A stretch of 64,000 nucleotides of DNA from Micromonospora sp. RHAY321 (GCF_023896955.1 NZ_JAMHIW010000015.1:1-64000), one strand, 5' to 3'; positions 25,226 through 34,887 are shown, counted from the stretch's first letter. Notes: generated from the letters alone by a model not told the origin. A program made the numbers and translations.

Positions 25226-25822
25226 ATGGCGAGCGTGGCGGGTCGGGCGGCGGCGTCGACACAGGGCGCGTTCCCGCCGCTGCCCCGTGCGGTGGCGCAG
25301 TCCTTCTACCGGCGGATGCGGGCCGTGGCGCCGGCCGCCGTCGGGGCCATCGAGCGCGACCGGGCGGTCGACGCCGAGGTGACCTTCGCCGACACCGCGT
25401 GCGGTCGGCTGGCCCGCTCGCTGGACGACGCGGGCCTGCGGGCGCTCGGCATGTGGACACACCACTGGTGCATGCGCTTCTACGACGACGACACCCGCGT
25501 CGGCCGGCGTCTGGTTCGCCAGATCGCCGCCCGGCCGGGGTTGGGCTGGACGGCCGACGAGGTGCGCTGGATGCTGCGCGAGTCCGTCCTGGCCGGCCCG
25601 GCTGCCGCCGAACGGTTCACGCTGCCCCGCGCCGCCGCCGCGCAACTGCCGCCGGGGGAGCTGTCTCCGGTCACCTGGCCCGACGGCGAGGTGGCCGTCT
25701 GCGACCGAGCGGCCAGCACGACGCCAGCCGACGAGCAGACCGAGGAGCGGGCCGCCTCCGAGCCCGCCGAGGGCCAGCCCCGCGCGCTGGCTCTGGTGCC
25801 CCGCCAGCGTCGCGCCGGCTGA
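25226..25822 (+). CDS. Protein of unknown function
   Basis: I do not recognise this 198-residue protein. It has no signal peptide or membrane segment. The middle (about 20-130) looks globular and rich in Arg, Ala and Trp (MWTHHWCMRFYDDDTR), while the end is a charged Glu/Ala-rich tail. AAGGGG lies upstream of ATG 25226. It is divergent from the sigma-factor gene across 93 bp, so it may be part of that sigma factor's regulon. Confidence 0.55.
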   Translation: MASVAGRAAASTQGAFPPLPRAVAQSFYRRMRAVAPAAVGAIERDRAVDAEVTFADTACGRLARSLDDAGLRALGMWTHHWCMRFYDDDTRVGRRLVRQIAARPGLGWTADEVRWMLRESVLAGPAAAERFTLPRAAAAQLPPGELSPVTWPDGEVAVCDRAASTTPADEQTEERAASEPAEGQPRALALVPRQRRAG

Positions 25823-25931
25823 GCCGAGGCCCCACCGACCCGGCCGAGGGTCGGGCAGCGCGGCGGCGGGTGATCGGCCGGCGGCCGGCTGCGGCAGGAT
25901 GAACGCGTCCCGCACCGACGGAAGGACGCAC

Positions 25932-26666
25932 ATGCCCGCCAGCGAACCGACCATCCTCGCCACCAGCATGGGTTTCTTCCGCGGCGACCGAGGCCCTCTC
26001 GACCTGCGTCCCAGCCCGGTCTTCGAGCTGGCGGCCGAGCTGGCCGAGGCCGGTCCGCAGCCGCGCGTCTGCTACCTCGGGCAGGCCGTCGGGGACCAGC
26101 CCACGTCGCTGACGGCCATCTACGGCGCGTTCGCCGACACCCGGTTCCGGCTGTCGCACCTCGCCCTGTTTCCGATGCCGAACGTCGAGGACGTTCGCGC
26201 CCACCTGCTCGCCCAGGACGTGATCTGGGTGGGCGGCGGCAGCGTCGCCAACCTGGTCGCGGTCTGGCGGGTGCACGGGCTCGACGAGATCCTGCACGAG
26301 TGCTGGCAGGCCGGCGTGGTGTTGGGCGGCGTCTCCGCCGGATCGATCTGCTGGCACGTGGGCGGCGCCACCGACAGCTTCGGCCCCCGACTGCGCGGCT
26401 TCACCGAGAGTCTGGGCTGGCTGCCGTACGGCAACGGGGTGCACTACGACAGCGAAGGCCAGCGTCGACCGCTCATGCACGAGCTGGTCGGCGACGGGAC
26501 GCTGCCCACCAGCCACTGCACCGACGACGGCGTGGGTCTGGTCTACCGGGGCACCCGCCTGGTCGAGGCGGTCGCCGACCGCGAGGGCGTCTCGGCGTAC
26601 GAGGTCAGCCGTGGAGCGGACGGCAGCGTCCGGGAGGCGATCATCGCCCCCCGCCTGCTCGGCTGA
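25932..26666 (+). CDS. Peptidase E-like (S51) class I glutamine amidotransferase-fold hydrolase
   Basis: The 244-residue protein shows the S51 nucleophile elbow GVSAGS with Ser135, the strand WVGGGSVANL before it, and a late THC-type His region. Peptidase E cleaves Asp-X dipeptides; cyanophycinase is a relative, so dipeptidase is likely but not certain. ATG 25932 is preferred for the GAAGGA ribosome-binding site 6 bases upstream. It is convergent with the small gene ending the effector-like cassette. Confidence 0.85.
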   Translation: MPASEPTILATSMGFFRGDRGPLDLRPSPVFELAAELAEAGPQPRVCYLGQAVGDQPTSLTAIYGAFADTRFRLSHLALFPMPNVEDVRAHLLAQDVIWVGGGSVANLVAVWRVHGLDEILHECWQAGVVLGGVSAGSICWHVGGATDSFGPRLRGFTESLGWLPYGNGVHYDSEGQRRPLMHELVGDGTLPTSHCTDDGVGLVYRGTRLVEAVADREGVSAYEVSRGADGSVREAIIAPRLLG

Positions 26667-26678
26667 GGGCGCGGCCGG

Positions 26679-27026
26679 TCAGACCCGGTCCTCGAAGGCG
26701 GCGCAGACGGTCGCCCGCACCTGCGGGCCCTCGATCGCCCGCAGCAGCTCCCGGGCCAGGGCGATCTGGTGCCCCTCGTCGACCGTGCCGGCCATCGGGG
26801 TCAGCTCCACCCGCCACCGGAAGTAGAGGTAGTCGTCCTCGTCGGTGGCGGCCAGCTGCGGGTCGGCGCCCTCGTTGGGGTTGATCTCCAACAGGTTGCC
26901 GCGAACGTCGACCGAGTCCCGCCGGTAGGGCACCGCGTCGGGCAGCCCGGTGCGGATCCGGTCCAGCAGCTCCGCCTCCGTCAGCGGGCCGTCGACCATG
27001 ATGAGGAACTGCAACGTCGTCTGCAC
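26679..27026 (-). CDS. Small acidic protein, candidate immunity protein
   Basis: An acidic protein of 115 residues from GTG 27026, which has AAGGTGG upstream; a TTG at 27059 would give 126 residues and overlap the nucleotidyltransferase stop. It has alternating strands and helices (LYFRWRVELTPM then an ALARELL helix) and no signal or membrane segment. I do not know the family. Being last in a leftward cassette directly after a toxin-type nucleotidyltransferase, with acidic composition, it sits where polymorphic-toxin immunity genes are found. That role is inference. Confidence 0.6.
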   Translation of the reverse strand: MQTTLQFLIMVDGPLTEAELLDRIRTGLPDAVPYRRDSVDVRGNLLEINPNEGADPQLAATDEDDYLYFRWRVELTPMAGTVDEGHQIALARELLRAIEGPQVRATVCAAFEDRV

Positions 27027-27055
27027 GTCTGCCACCTTGCCAGATGCCCAACCGC

Positions 27056-27607
27056 TCAATCGAGCGGGAGGAACGGGCCGTTGTCGAACTTGCCGCCCCG
27101 GCGCAGCACCGAGAACTGCACCTTGTGCGGCACGTGGCTGTCCATCAGCTCACGGCGCAGGTGGGTGAACTCGGTGCCCAGGTCGAAGCTGGCGAGCTGC
27201 CCGTTCTCGTTGATCCGGCGCAGCATGGTCTTGCGCAGCCGAGTCCCGGCCGGTGCCCGGGACAGCGAGCGTTCCGCGAGGCCGAAGAAGGTGGCGTCGT
27301 CGACGATGAGCGCCACGTCGATGTCCGAGTCCGGACGGGCGGTGCCGCGTACCCGGCTGCCGTGCGCGACCAGGTCGCCGTCGGGGAGGCCGGCCTGCCG
27401 CTGGGTCTGCCGGGCGCCCCGGGCGAACCGGGTCCACTGCCGCTCGGTGAAGCCCTGGGGGATCCGTCGCGCGGCCCGGGTGCCCGCCTGTTCGGCTGCC
27501 TCGCCGGCCACGTCATCGGCTCTGCGCATCGCGCTCCGGGCGGCCTGCGCGACGATGCCACGGGCGGCCGTCGCGGCCCCGTCCGGCAGGTCCCGTCGCC
27601 CGGTCAC
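27056..27607 (-). CDS. Toxin-type nucleotidyltransferase-fold protein
   Basis: The 183-residue protein has an Ala-rich helical N-terminus (1-48), then a pol-beta-type nucleotidyltransferase core: GSRVRG at 83-88 and the metal-binding DSDIDV with Asp95 and Asp97. The block QGFTERQW before it and the end QFSVLRRGGKFDNGPFLPL match what I recall of nucleotidyltransferase domains at the C-termini of polymorphic toxins, here as a separate gene. It would transfer nucleotides to a target such as RNA or protein. Its start overlaps the exonuclease stop (ATGA). Confidence 0.8.
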   Translation of the reverse strand: MTGRRDLPDGAATAARGIVAQAARSAMRRADDVAGEAAEQAGTRAARRIPQGFTERQWTRFARGARQTQRQAGLPDGDLVAHGSRVRGTARPDSDIDVALIVDDATFFGLAERSLSRAPAGTRLRKTMLRRINENGQLASFDLGTEFTHLRRELMDSHVPHKVQFSVLRRGGKFDNGPFLPLD

Positions 27608-28173
27608 GCCGGCCCGCCCGAATGTCGGCGGCGGAGCACCGCGTCGAAGACCTGCGCCAGCTCGGCGGCGTCCTCACCGGCGTGGTGCGTGTGCGGCACG
27701 TCGTGCAGGCCCAGTTCGTGCTTGATCTTGCCCTTTCTGGTCTGGACCCATTCGCTGCCGGTCAACCCCATCCAGTAGCTGCGCAGATCCACGCCGGAAC
27801 CGGTGGCCCCGAACGGGCTGTGGCCGACGAAGCGGACGAAGTACCAGTGCACGAACATGCCGTCCCAGACGGCGGGTGCGGCGAGGAAGACCGGACGGCC
27901 GAGTCGGCGAAGACCGTTGACCCAGGTCGCCGCGGCGGTCATCGCCTCCTGCGCGCTGGGCGCCTCCCGCAGAAGGCGGTCCCGGTCCAGGCCGGAGACG
28001 GCCAGCGCCGCCGGTACGAACTCGTCGGAGATCGGGCACAACTCGGTATAGAAGGCAAGCTCCGGATGGCCGGCCACGGCCATGCCCAGCGAGATCATGC
28101 TGTACGGCCCGGGGATCGGGCCGTCGGCTTCCACGTCCACGGCGATGTACAGCTCGGGCAGGGTCGAGGTCAT
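27604..28173 (-). CDS. DEDDh-type 3'-5' exonuclease
   Basis: A 189-residue RNase T/DnaQ-fold protein. Motif I is DVEADG with Asp13 and Glu15, motif II Asp104 in VWDGMF, and motif III is HHAGED with His163 and Asp168, so all metal ligands are present. The family (start VDVEADGPIPGPYSM) occurs widely as a free-standing exoribonuclease-like gene. Here it starts in the stop codon of a secretion-type membrane protein and its own stop overlaps the nucleotidyltransferase start, which ties it to the cassette. It may be an effector, or a repair/processing enzyme for tRNA ends; neither is shown. Confidence 0.85.
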   Translation of the reverse strand: MTSTLPELYIAVDVEADGPIPGPYSMISLGMAVAGHPELAFYTELCPISDEFVPAALAVSGLDRDRLLREAPSAQEAMTAAATWVNGLRRLGRPVFLAAPAVWDGMFVHWYFVRFVGHSPFGATGSGVDLRSYWMGLTGSEWVQTRKGKIKHELGLHDVPHTHHAGEDAAELAQVFDAVLRRRHSGGPA

Positions 28174-28661
28174 CCCAGGACCACTCCGATCGCCTGGTCG
28201 ACCAGCATGCCGAGGACCATGTCGGTGAGCTTCTTGAAGACCGGGATCTCCAACAGCGAGGCACCGAACGTCGGTGCGGCCGTCGCGATCGCCTGGATGA
28301 TCTGCACCAGCAGGATGACCAGTTGAACGATGACATTGATCTTCAGCGCGAGGACGATGATCGCGCACACGAAGAGCGTCGCGGCGACCATCCGCGCCCC
28401 GGCGCCCCCGTCACGGAGCACCGAGATCGCCGAGCCGCCGCTCTCCCAGCGCTGCTGGAACGCGGCGAGCGCGTCGCCCTGGTTGCCGTCCAGCACCCGT
28501 TGCGCGGCCGCCGCACCGTCGGCCGCCGCCTGCTGGAGCGAGTCGGCCAGTTCCATCCACATCTGACCGAGCTCGAACAGCTTCGTCTCGTCCGACTTGG
28601 GCCAGGTGTAGCCCAGCTCGTTCAGCAGGCCGGCGAGTTCGCCGGGCAGCATGATGCCCAT
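28170..28661 (-). CDS. Free-standing WXG100-like / CpnT N-terminal-like membrane domain
   Basis: The 163-residue protein begins like the N-terminal domain of CpnT-type type VII toxins (LGYTWPKSDETKLFELGQMW, then AFQQRWESG), followed by two hydrophobic helices at about 91-105 and 108-128 and an amphipathic C-terminus. In the large toxins this domain is fused to a catalytic C-terminus; here the gene ends and an exonuclease gene starts in the same ATGA. GGTAGGGG precedes ATG 28661. It is probably a secretion or delivery module. Confidence 0.75.
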   Translation of the reverse strand: MGIMLPGELAGLLNELGYTWPKSDETKLFELGQMWMELADSLQQAAADGAAAAQRVLDGNQGDALAAFQQRWESGGSAISVLRDGGAGARMVAATLFVCAIIVLALKINVIVQLVILLVQIIQAIATAAPTFGASLLEIPVFKKLTDMVLGMLVDQAIGVVLG

Positions 28662-28669
28662 CGACGCCC

Positions 28670-28987
28670 CTACCAGCTCATCGTGGTGAACTGGGCGTCG
28701 TTGTCCTGCTCGACCAGGTCGTACTGGTCGGCCATCAGGCCCAGCCCGTCGCCGAAGCCGCGCAGGCCTTCGACGACCGAGCCGAGGCACTCCGCCGCGA
28801 TCTCCTCGGCCGCCTGGTACGACATGCCGATCAGGCCGCCCACGTCGTCGTCACCGAAGATGTCGCCCATCGCGGCCGTCCGCGCCCGCAGCGCCTCCCA
28901 CTGAGCGGCGAGCTGCTCGGCCACCTCGGTCAGGTGGCTGCCGCCCTGGCGTAGCGCTGGTGGATGCACCTGCAGGTTCTCGGGCAC
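28670..28987 (-). CDS. WXG100/EspC-like type VII secretion substrate
   Basis: A 105-residue helical-hairpin-type protein with the pattern VHPPALRQGGSHL, a turn at GDIFGDDDVGG, and an end MADQYDLVEQDN that match EspC-like and WXG100 secretion targets, although no strict WxG is present. The start is GTG 28987, 4 bp after the YbaB-like gene. It is probably exported through an ESX system encoded elsewhere; no EccC ATPase is in this window. Confidence 0.8.
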   Translation of the reverse strand: MPENLQVHPPALRQGGSHLTEVAEQLAAQWEALRARTAAMGDIFGDDDVGGLIGMSYQAAEEIAAECLGSVVEGLRGFGDGLGLMADQYDLVEQDNDAQFTTMSW

Positions 28988-28991
28988 GTCG

Positions 28992-29420
28992 TCACCTCGC
29001 TGCCTGCTGGATGCGCCGCACCGCGTCGGTGAGCGCCTCGGTCATCGCGGCCATGCTCCGCACGGACTCGTTCTGCAACTCGTCGAGCGTCTGGTCGAGG
29101 GCCACCGTGTCCACCGGGGGCGCGTCCACGGATGCCTCGCCGGCCTGGAGCCGCAGGTCGTCCAGGGCGGCGTTGACCGCCAGGGTGATCTGCTCGCCGA
29201 GCAACTCGGCGCCCATCCGCAGGGCGCGTGGGTCCACCGTCACCGACTCGACCCGCTGGCCGACCATCACCACCTCGACCTGGCCGCCCGCTGCGGATCC
29301 GGTGCCCCGCGCCGGTTGACCGGCCGAGCCGTCGTCGGGAACCTGGCCGGTCGTACGCATCGACGCCAGTGCCTGTCGGGTCTGCTGGAACAACCGGTCG
29401 AATTCGGCCACCTGGTCCAC
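28992..29420 (-). CDS. YbaB/EbfC-family protein
   Basis: A 142-residue protein from GTG 29420, which is preceded by TAGGAGG 5 bases upstream. The core QVEVVMVGQRVESVTVDPRALR, flanked by helices, matches the YbaB/EbfC fold; members lie beside ESX-type genes (EspL-like) and assist substrates or bind DNA. It is first in the six-gene leftward cassette and divergent from ychF, so the 139-bp gap carries the cassette promoter. Confidence 0.8.
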   Translation of the reverse strand: MDQVAEFDRLFQQTRQALASMRTTGQVPDDGSAGQPARGTGSAAGGQVEVVMVGQRVESVTVDPRALRMGAELLGEQITLAVNAALDDLRLQAGEASVDAPPVDTVALDQTLDELQNESVRSMAAMTEALTDAVRRIQQAAR

Positions 29421-29559
29421 AACGCCTCCTACCGCTCGCCGCATCGAGAGGGTAGCAACGGGTCACCACCGCGGGGACCCGCCGAAGACCGACGATCGAG
29501 CGGGCCAAATCGGAGCCGCGTGGACCGGCCCCGACAGCAGCGGCGTAAGCTGGCCCGTC

Positions 29560-30645
<1,086 letters not shown>

Positions 30646-30761
30646 TCGCCATTCTCGACGCTCGTCCGACTCGACGTCTCCGATCGAGCTGTGGATCGAA
30701 GCGGAGACGGACAGCACCACCGGTGACGGATCGGCGACGCTTGGTGCTCGTCGGCACCGCT

Positions 30762-31478
30762 CTATGGTGCGGGGGTGCCCGAGGCGTTGGCGACGAGGGT
30801 CGAGGCGACATCGCGGAGCTTGCGGTTGGTGTCCTGCGAGAGCTTGGCGAGGATGGCGAAGGCTTCTTCAGGGGTGCAGCGTCGCTCGCCCATGATGATG
30901 CCCTTGGCCTGTTCGATGACGGCCCGGTTCGCCATCGCGGCCTGCATGTGCCTGGCCAAGGTCGCCTGGGTGTCGTAGAGGTGGACGTTGGCCAGGGCCA
31001 CGGCGGCGTAGCCGGCGAACGTCTGGGCCAGGATCATCGCCTCCTCGTCGAAGGCGTCAGGCTCGGTGCCGTAGATGTTCAGCGCGCCGGCGACTTTCTC
31101 CTGCACCGGCAGGCCGATCGACAGGGAGCTGCTGGCACCCGCTTCCCGCGCCCGCTTTGCCCAGTCCGGCCATCGACTCTCGGTGGACATGTCCGGGACC
31201 GACAGGGTCTCGGTGGCGGCCGACGCGTCCAGGCAGGGTCCGTGGCCCTGCTCGTACTGCCACTCGTCGAGAGCGACTGCCAGCTCGCCGGTGAACGCGG
31301 CGGTGTGCGCGTCGTCCCCTCGGATCAAGGTGACAGAAACTTCACTGGCGCCCGGGATGGTGCGCTTGGCCAGCTCGGCGATCTTCGCCAGCACCGCGTC
31401 CAAGTCGACTTCGGCGAGCTTGATGCTGCCCAGCTCGGCGAATGCGTTGTTTGGATCCATTGGTTGGGCGTCAGTCAT
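30762..31478 (-). CDS. GAF-ANTAR domain antitermination regulator
   Basis: The 238-residue protein joins a GAF sensor domain (about 20-165) to a C-terminal ANTAR RNA-binding domain (about 175-228: RAVIEQAKGIIMGERRCTPEEAFAIL). ANTAR proteins bind paired RNA hairpins to prevent transcription termination. No cognate hairpin pair was identified near it. ATG 31478 has AAGGA about 10 bases upstream. It stands alone, convergent with ychF. Confidence 0.92.
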   Translation of the reverse strand: MTDAQPMDPNNAFAELGSIKLAEVDLDAVLAKIAELAKRTIPGASEVSVTLIRGDDAHTAAFTGELAVALDEWQYEQGHGPCLDASAATETLSVPDMSTESRWPDWAKRAREAGASSSLSIGLPVQEKVAGALNIYGTEPDAFDEEAMILAQTFAGYAAVALANVHLYDTQATLARHMQAAMANRAVIEQAKGIIMGERRCTPEEAFAILAKLSQDTNRKLRDVASTLVANASGTPAP

Positions 31479-31806
31479 GACGGTGTGTCCTTACGGAGAA
31501 GGCACATCACCGGGAGTGGTCGCCGGGCGGCGTGCGATGGTCACTGCAGGACCCTCGGGAAGGCTCCAGGACCCGCGCCGCTGTTTGACGCCGGTTCGTC
31601 GACGTCGTCAGGCGCCGACCACAGGCGTTCAGCCTACGCGGGTCACGCTCAAATCGACATCGTCGCCGTGGGCGTCCGGCCGTTGATCGCCGGTCACGAG
31701 CGCAGAGGGAAGTACGTGCACGCGCGGGGTGCAGGGGGAGCCGGCTCGACCTGCGTAGGTGGGCTGGCTCGGGCATGCCGGGCGTCAGTCCGGGTACCTG
31801 CCGACC
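31479..31806. other. Intergenic region between divergent GAF-ANTAR and DUF1028 genes
   Basis: These 328 bases hold the promoters of two divergent genes. I see no convincing coding sequence, repeat or RNA gene. The sequence next to the ANTAR gene, with ACGGTGTGTCCTTACGG, contains its ribosome-binding site. Confidence 0.5.
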
Positions 31807-32484
31807 GTGACCTTCTCGATTGCCGCGCGGTGTCCGCGTACCGGCCAGCTCGGGGTGGGAGCCCTGACGGCCAGACCTGCGGTCGGCAAACTTGTCGCGC
31901 ACGTGCACCACGGCGGTGGTGCGGTGGCGACCCAGGCCACTCCCAACCCGTTCCTGGCCTACGACGGCCTGCCGCTGCTCGGCGAGGGCCGCTCGCCGGA
32001 GGACGTCCTGACCGAGCTGCTGGCCCGGGACCCGGGTCGGGAGGTGCGGCAGGTCGGCATGGTGGACCGCCAGGGCCGCTCGCACGCCTTCACCGGCTCC
32101 GCTACAAGGGACTGGGCAGGGCACTGCGCCAGGCCGGGGTACGCGGTGCAGGGCAACCGCCTGGTCGGCCCGGAAACCCTCGCGGAGATCGTCCGGGTGT
32201 TCGAGGACAGCAGGGAACTCGACCTGGCGGAGCGGCTCGTGCTGGCCATCGAGGCCGGCGAGGAGACCGGCGGTGACCGGCACGGCGCACGGTCGGCGAC
32301 CGTGACGGTGGTCAGTGATCAGCCGTACCCGCTCTGGGACGTGCGGGTCGACGACGCCGAGCATCCGGCACGGGAGTTGCGCCGGCTGCATGGCGTGTTC
32401 CAGGAGGAAGTGCTGCCGACCATCCAGCAGTTGCCCACCCGCGACGACCCCATGGGCGAGGCCGCCCGGCAGTCGCTGGGGTAG
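31807..32484 (+). CDS. DUF1028 family protein (Ntn-hydrolase-like)
   Basis: A 225-residue protein from GTG 31807, giving the family N-terminus TFSIAARCPRTGQLGVG and the later GGGAVATQA block. DUF1028 proteins have an Ntn-hydrolase fold and are often called putative amidases; activity is unproven. The N-terminus agrees with homologs, which supports this start over upstream codons. It is a single gene, convergent with a VOC protein gene. Confidence 0.85.
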   Translation: MTFSIAARCPRTGQLGVGALTARPAVGKLVAHVHHGGGAVATQATPNPFLAYDGLPLLGEGRSPEDVLTELLARDPGREVRQVGMVDRQGRSHAFTGSATRDWAGHCARPGYAVQGNRLVGPETLAEIVRVFEDSRELDLAERLVLAIEAGEETGGDRHGARSATVTVVSDQPYPLWDVRVDDAEHPARELRRLHGVFQEEVLPTIQQLPTRDDPMGEAARQSLG

Positions 32485-32528
32485 CCCCTTACCGGCCCTG
32501 GCCGAGCGGCCCGGCCTCTCGGCGGCCG

Positions 32529-32903
32529 CTACCGCTCGGCCCAGACGCCCAGCTCGTTGCCGCTGGGGTCGGTGAAGTGGAACCGCCGGCCACCGGGGAA
32601 CTCGTAGGGCCCGTTCACCACCTGCCCGCCGGCGTCCGTCACCGCCTGCACCGACCGGTCGAGGTCGGCCGAGTAGAGCAGCACCAACGGGCCGCCCGGC
32701 CGGACCTCCTGGTCGAGGCGCAGGCCGCCCACCTCCGCCGCGGAGTCACCGTGCGGGCTGCGGATGCCCGCGTACCCCGGCCCGTAGTCGTTGAACTGCC
32801 AGCCGAACGCTTCGGCGTAGAAGCGTTTGGCCTGGTCGAGGTCGGTGACAGTGAGCTCCACGTAGTCGAGGGCGTGGTGCCGGTGCGGAGTTGGCTCAGA
32901 CAT
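32529..32903 (-). CDS. VOC/glyoxalase-like protein
   Basis: A 124-residue protein with two beta-alpha-beta-beta-beta modules: HALDYVELTVTDLDQAKRFY at the front and FHFTDPSGNELGVW at the end. The VOC fold binds a metal and covers glyoxalases, dioxygenases and resistance proteins; the function is not predictable. ATG 32903 begins MSEPTPHRHH. It is divergent from the SRPBCC gene, and both may respond to the operators at 32944-33002. Confidence 0.85.
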   Translation of the reverse strand: MSEPTPHRHHALDYVELTVTDLDQAKRFYAEAFGWQFNDYGPGYAGIRSPHGDSAAEVGGLRLDQEVRPGGPLVLLYSADLDRSVQAVTDAGGQVVNGPYEFPGGRRFHFTDPSGNELGVWAER

Positions 32904-32943
32904 GCCCGCATTCTGCGTTCCGGGTACGACAGAGTCGCCATAT

Positions 32944-33002
32944 GCAACTAAAGGTTGCGCCAGGAGCGTCGACTGTCGTAGGTTGATGCAACCAAAGGTT
33001 GC
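32944..33002. promoter_or_regulatory. Two operator-like inverted repeats, 44 bp apart
   Basis: GCAACTAAAGGTTGC (32944-32958) and GCAACCAAAGGTTGC (32988-33002) share 14 of 15 bases, each with CAAC/GTTG arms. They are 44 bp apart start to start, close to four helical turns, between the divergent VOC and SRPBCC genes. Such sites are typical of ArsR- or HxlR-like regulators that travel with SRPBCC genes, but no regulator lies here. Confidence 0.7.
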
Positions 33003-33034
33003 TAATAGGCCGCCCAACGACGAAGGAGAATGAC

Positions 33035-33478
33035 ATGGTCGACATCCTGCACCAGGTCGGTGTCGTCGCCCCGCTCGACGACGTCTACCGAGCGGTGGCA
33101 ACTCCAGAGGGCATCGCCGGCTGGTGGTCGACAGACACGACGGGCAAGAGCGAGGTCGGCGGGCAGCTGGCCGTCCGGTTCGGCGACGCCGGTGGGTTCG
33201 ACATGGAGGTCCTTGAGCTGGACCCCGCCGACCGGGTGCGGTGGCGGGTGGTCGGCGGCCCCCAGGAGTGGATCGGCACCGAGATCAGCTGGCGTTTCGA
33301 CCAGCGCGGCGAGTACACGATCGTCAATTTCACGCACGAGGGCTGGCGCGAGCCGGTCGAGTTCATGTACGAGTGCAGCACCAAGTGGGCGACGTTCCTG
33401 ATGAGTCTCAAGGGGCTCGTGGAGACGGGGCGCGGCAGGCCGGCGCCGGACGACGTCCGGATCAGCGACGGGCACTGA
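33035..33478 (+). CDS. SRPBCC (AHSA1-like) domain protein
   Basis: A 147-residue START-like protein: DILHQVGVVAPLDDVYRAVATPEGIAGWW at the front and a final amphipathic helix after FTHEGW. It binds a hydrophobic ligand in a pocket; the ligand is unknown. AAGGAGAA precedes ATG 33035. The tandem operators at 32944-33002 lie in its promoter. Its 3' end overlaps the convergent MFS gene by 17 bp. Confidence 0.9.
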   Translation: MVDILHQVGVVAPLDDVYRAVATPEGIAGWWSTDTTGKSEVGGQLAVRFGDAGGFDMEVLELDPADRVRWRVVGGPQEWIGTEISWRFDQRGEYTIVNFTHEGWREPVEFMYECSTKWATFLMSLKGLVETGRGRPAPDDVRISDGH

Positions 33479-34741
33479 CCTCGGCGACCGCTGAACCGCC
33501 GGGGGATCGCGCGATCCGTCCCGAGATCGCGAACCCCCCGGCGATCAGGCCGAGGGCCACGATCGCCGCGGCGCAGAACAGCAGCGTCGGGCGGGCGCCG
33601 ATGGCACCCACCAGAGGGCCGCCCAGCATGGTGCCCAGTGGCACCGCCAGCACCAGGATGGCACCGTTCGTAGCCAGCACCGCCGGGAGCTGTGCGGCGG
33701 ACGTGCTGCGCTGGAACAGCGCCATCGACGTGGACATGTACGGCGCCCAGATGAGGCCCGCGAGGGCGAAGGCCGGCAGAGACAGGCCGACAGGCGCGCC
33801 CAGACCGAGCGGCAGCATGGTGACGCCGAACCCGACGACGATGCCGATGGTGGTGGCCCGCAGCGGCCAGCGGCGCAGGTGGCGGCGACCACACCTCCGA
33901 CGAGACCGCCGACGCCGAAGGCGGTGTAGTAGCTGCCGAGCAGCGTCGCGGAGGCGTGCAGGTCGTCGGTGATGTGGATCGGCATGGCGACGTACACCGG
34001 TCCGAAGAGGAAGAAGAACCCGAGGCTCAGCACCAGCAGGCCCAGCAGAGCGCGGTTGTGGCGGATGACGGAGAAGCCGGCGGTGCGGGAGGCGCCACGC
34101 GCGGGCCGGCGAACCCGGCCGGCGGGTGCGAGGACGAGGCGGTAGGTGAGCGCCAGTACGGCGAAGGTCGCCGCGTCGATGGCGATGACCCACACCGGCC
34201 CCGCCCAGCCGATCAGGATGCCCGCCAACGGCGGGCCGACGATGGTGGCGAACCCGGAGATGGTGGTGAGCGCCGCGTTGGCCGGCAGGTGGTGTGCCGG
34301 TGGCAGCAGTTCGGCGATCAGGGTGAACCGTCCGGCGGAGCCCCACGAGTGCAGCAACGCGGACGCCGCCAGCAGGACCACGTACAGCCCGACGGTGAGG
34401 ACGCCAGCGAGGTGGGCGAGCGGGATCGCCGCGAGTGCCGCGGCCCGCAGGATGGCGTCCCAGCCCGCGAGCTGCGCACCGCTGCGACCGCGCAGGAGTC
34501 GGCCGAAGATGACGGTTCCGGCCGCGCTGGGCAGGGTGTACGCCGCCATCGCGAGGGCGATCCACGTGCCGCGCTGGCCGTGCGGTGCGAGCTGGATGGC
34601 GAGCCAGGTCACCGCGACCACCGCCATCCCGTCGCCCAGGGCGGACACCGCCAACCCGGGCAGCACCCGCCGGAGCAGGGGATGACTGACCACTGGCCAG
34701 TAGGGCGAGGAACGCGGGAAGCGGGCGGTCTCCAGTGGCAT
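33462..34741 (-). pseudogene. MFS transporter with frameshift
   Basis: Two reading frames together make one MFS exporter. The first encodes MPLETARF through FGVGGLVGGVVAAT with about eight membrane helices. The second continues HLRRWPLRATTIGIVV with the last four helices and ends AVAEVSARR. The switch lies near 33879-33888 in a GCCGCC run, where one missing base restores the frame, so this is a recent loss or a sequencing error. Start 34741 is uncertain; ATG 34774 is possible. The family exports drugs or metabolites. Confidence 0.75.
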
Positions 34742-34887
34742 GGTGCCAGCTGACCCGGCCGAGGCGGTGCGCATCAACAAACGTCGCTACCAGCAGAATC
34801 AGCTCAGGGCGGAAGCCAGCCCTTTTGCCGTACGGAGGTCGACTCCGGCGCCACGGTGAACCCGGAACCGGAGTCGACCAACCGCCG

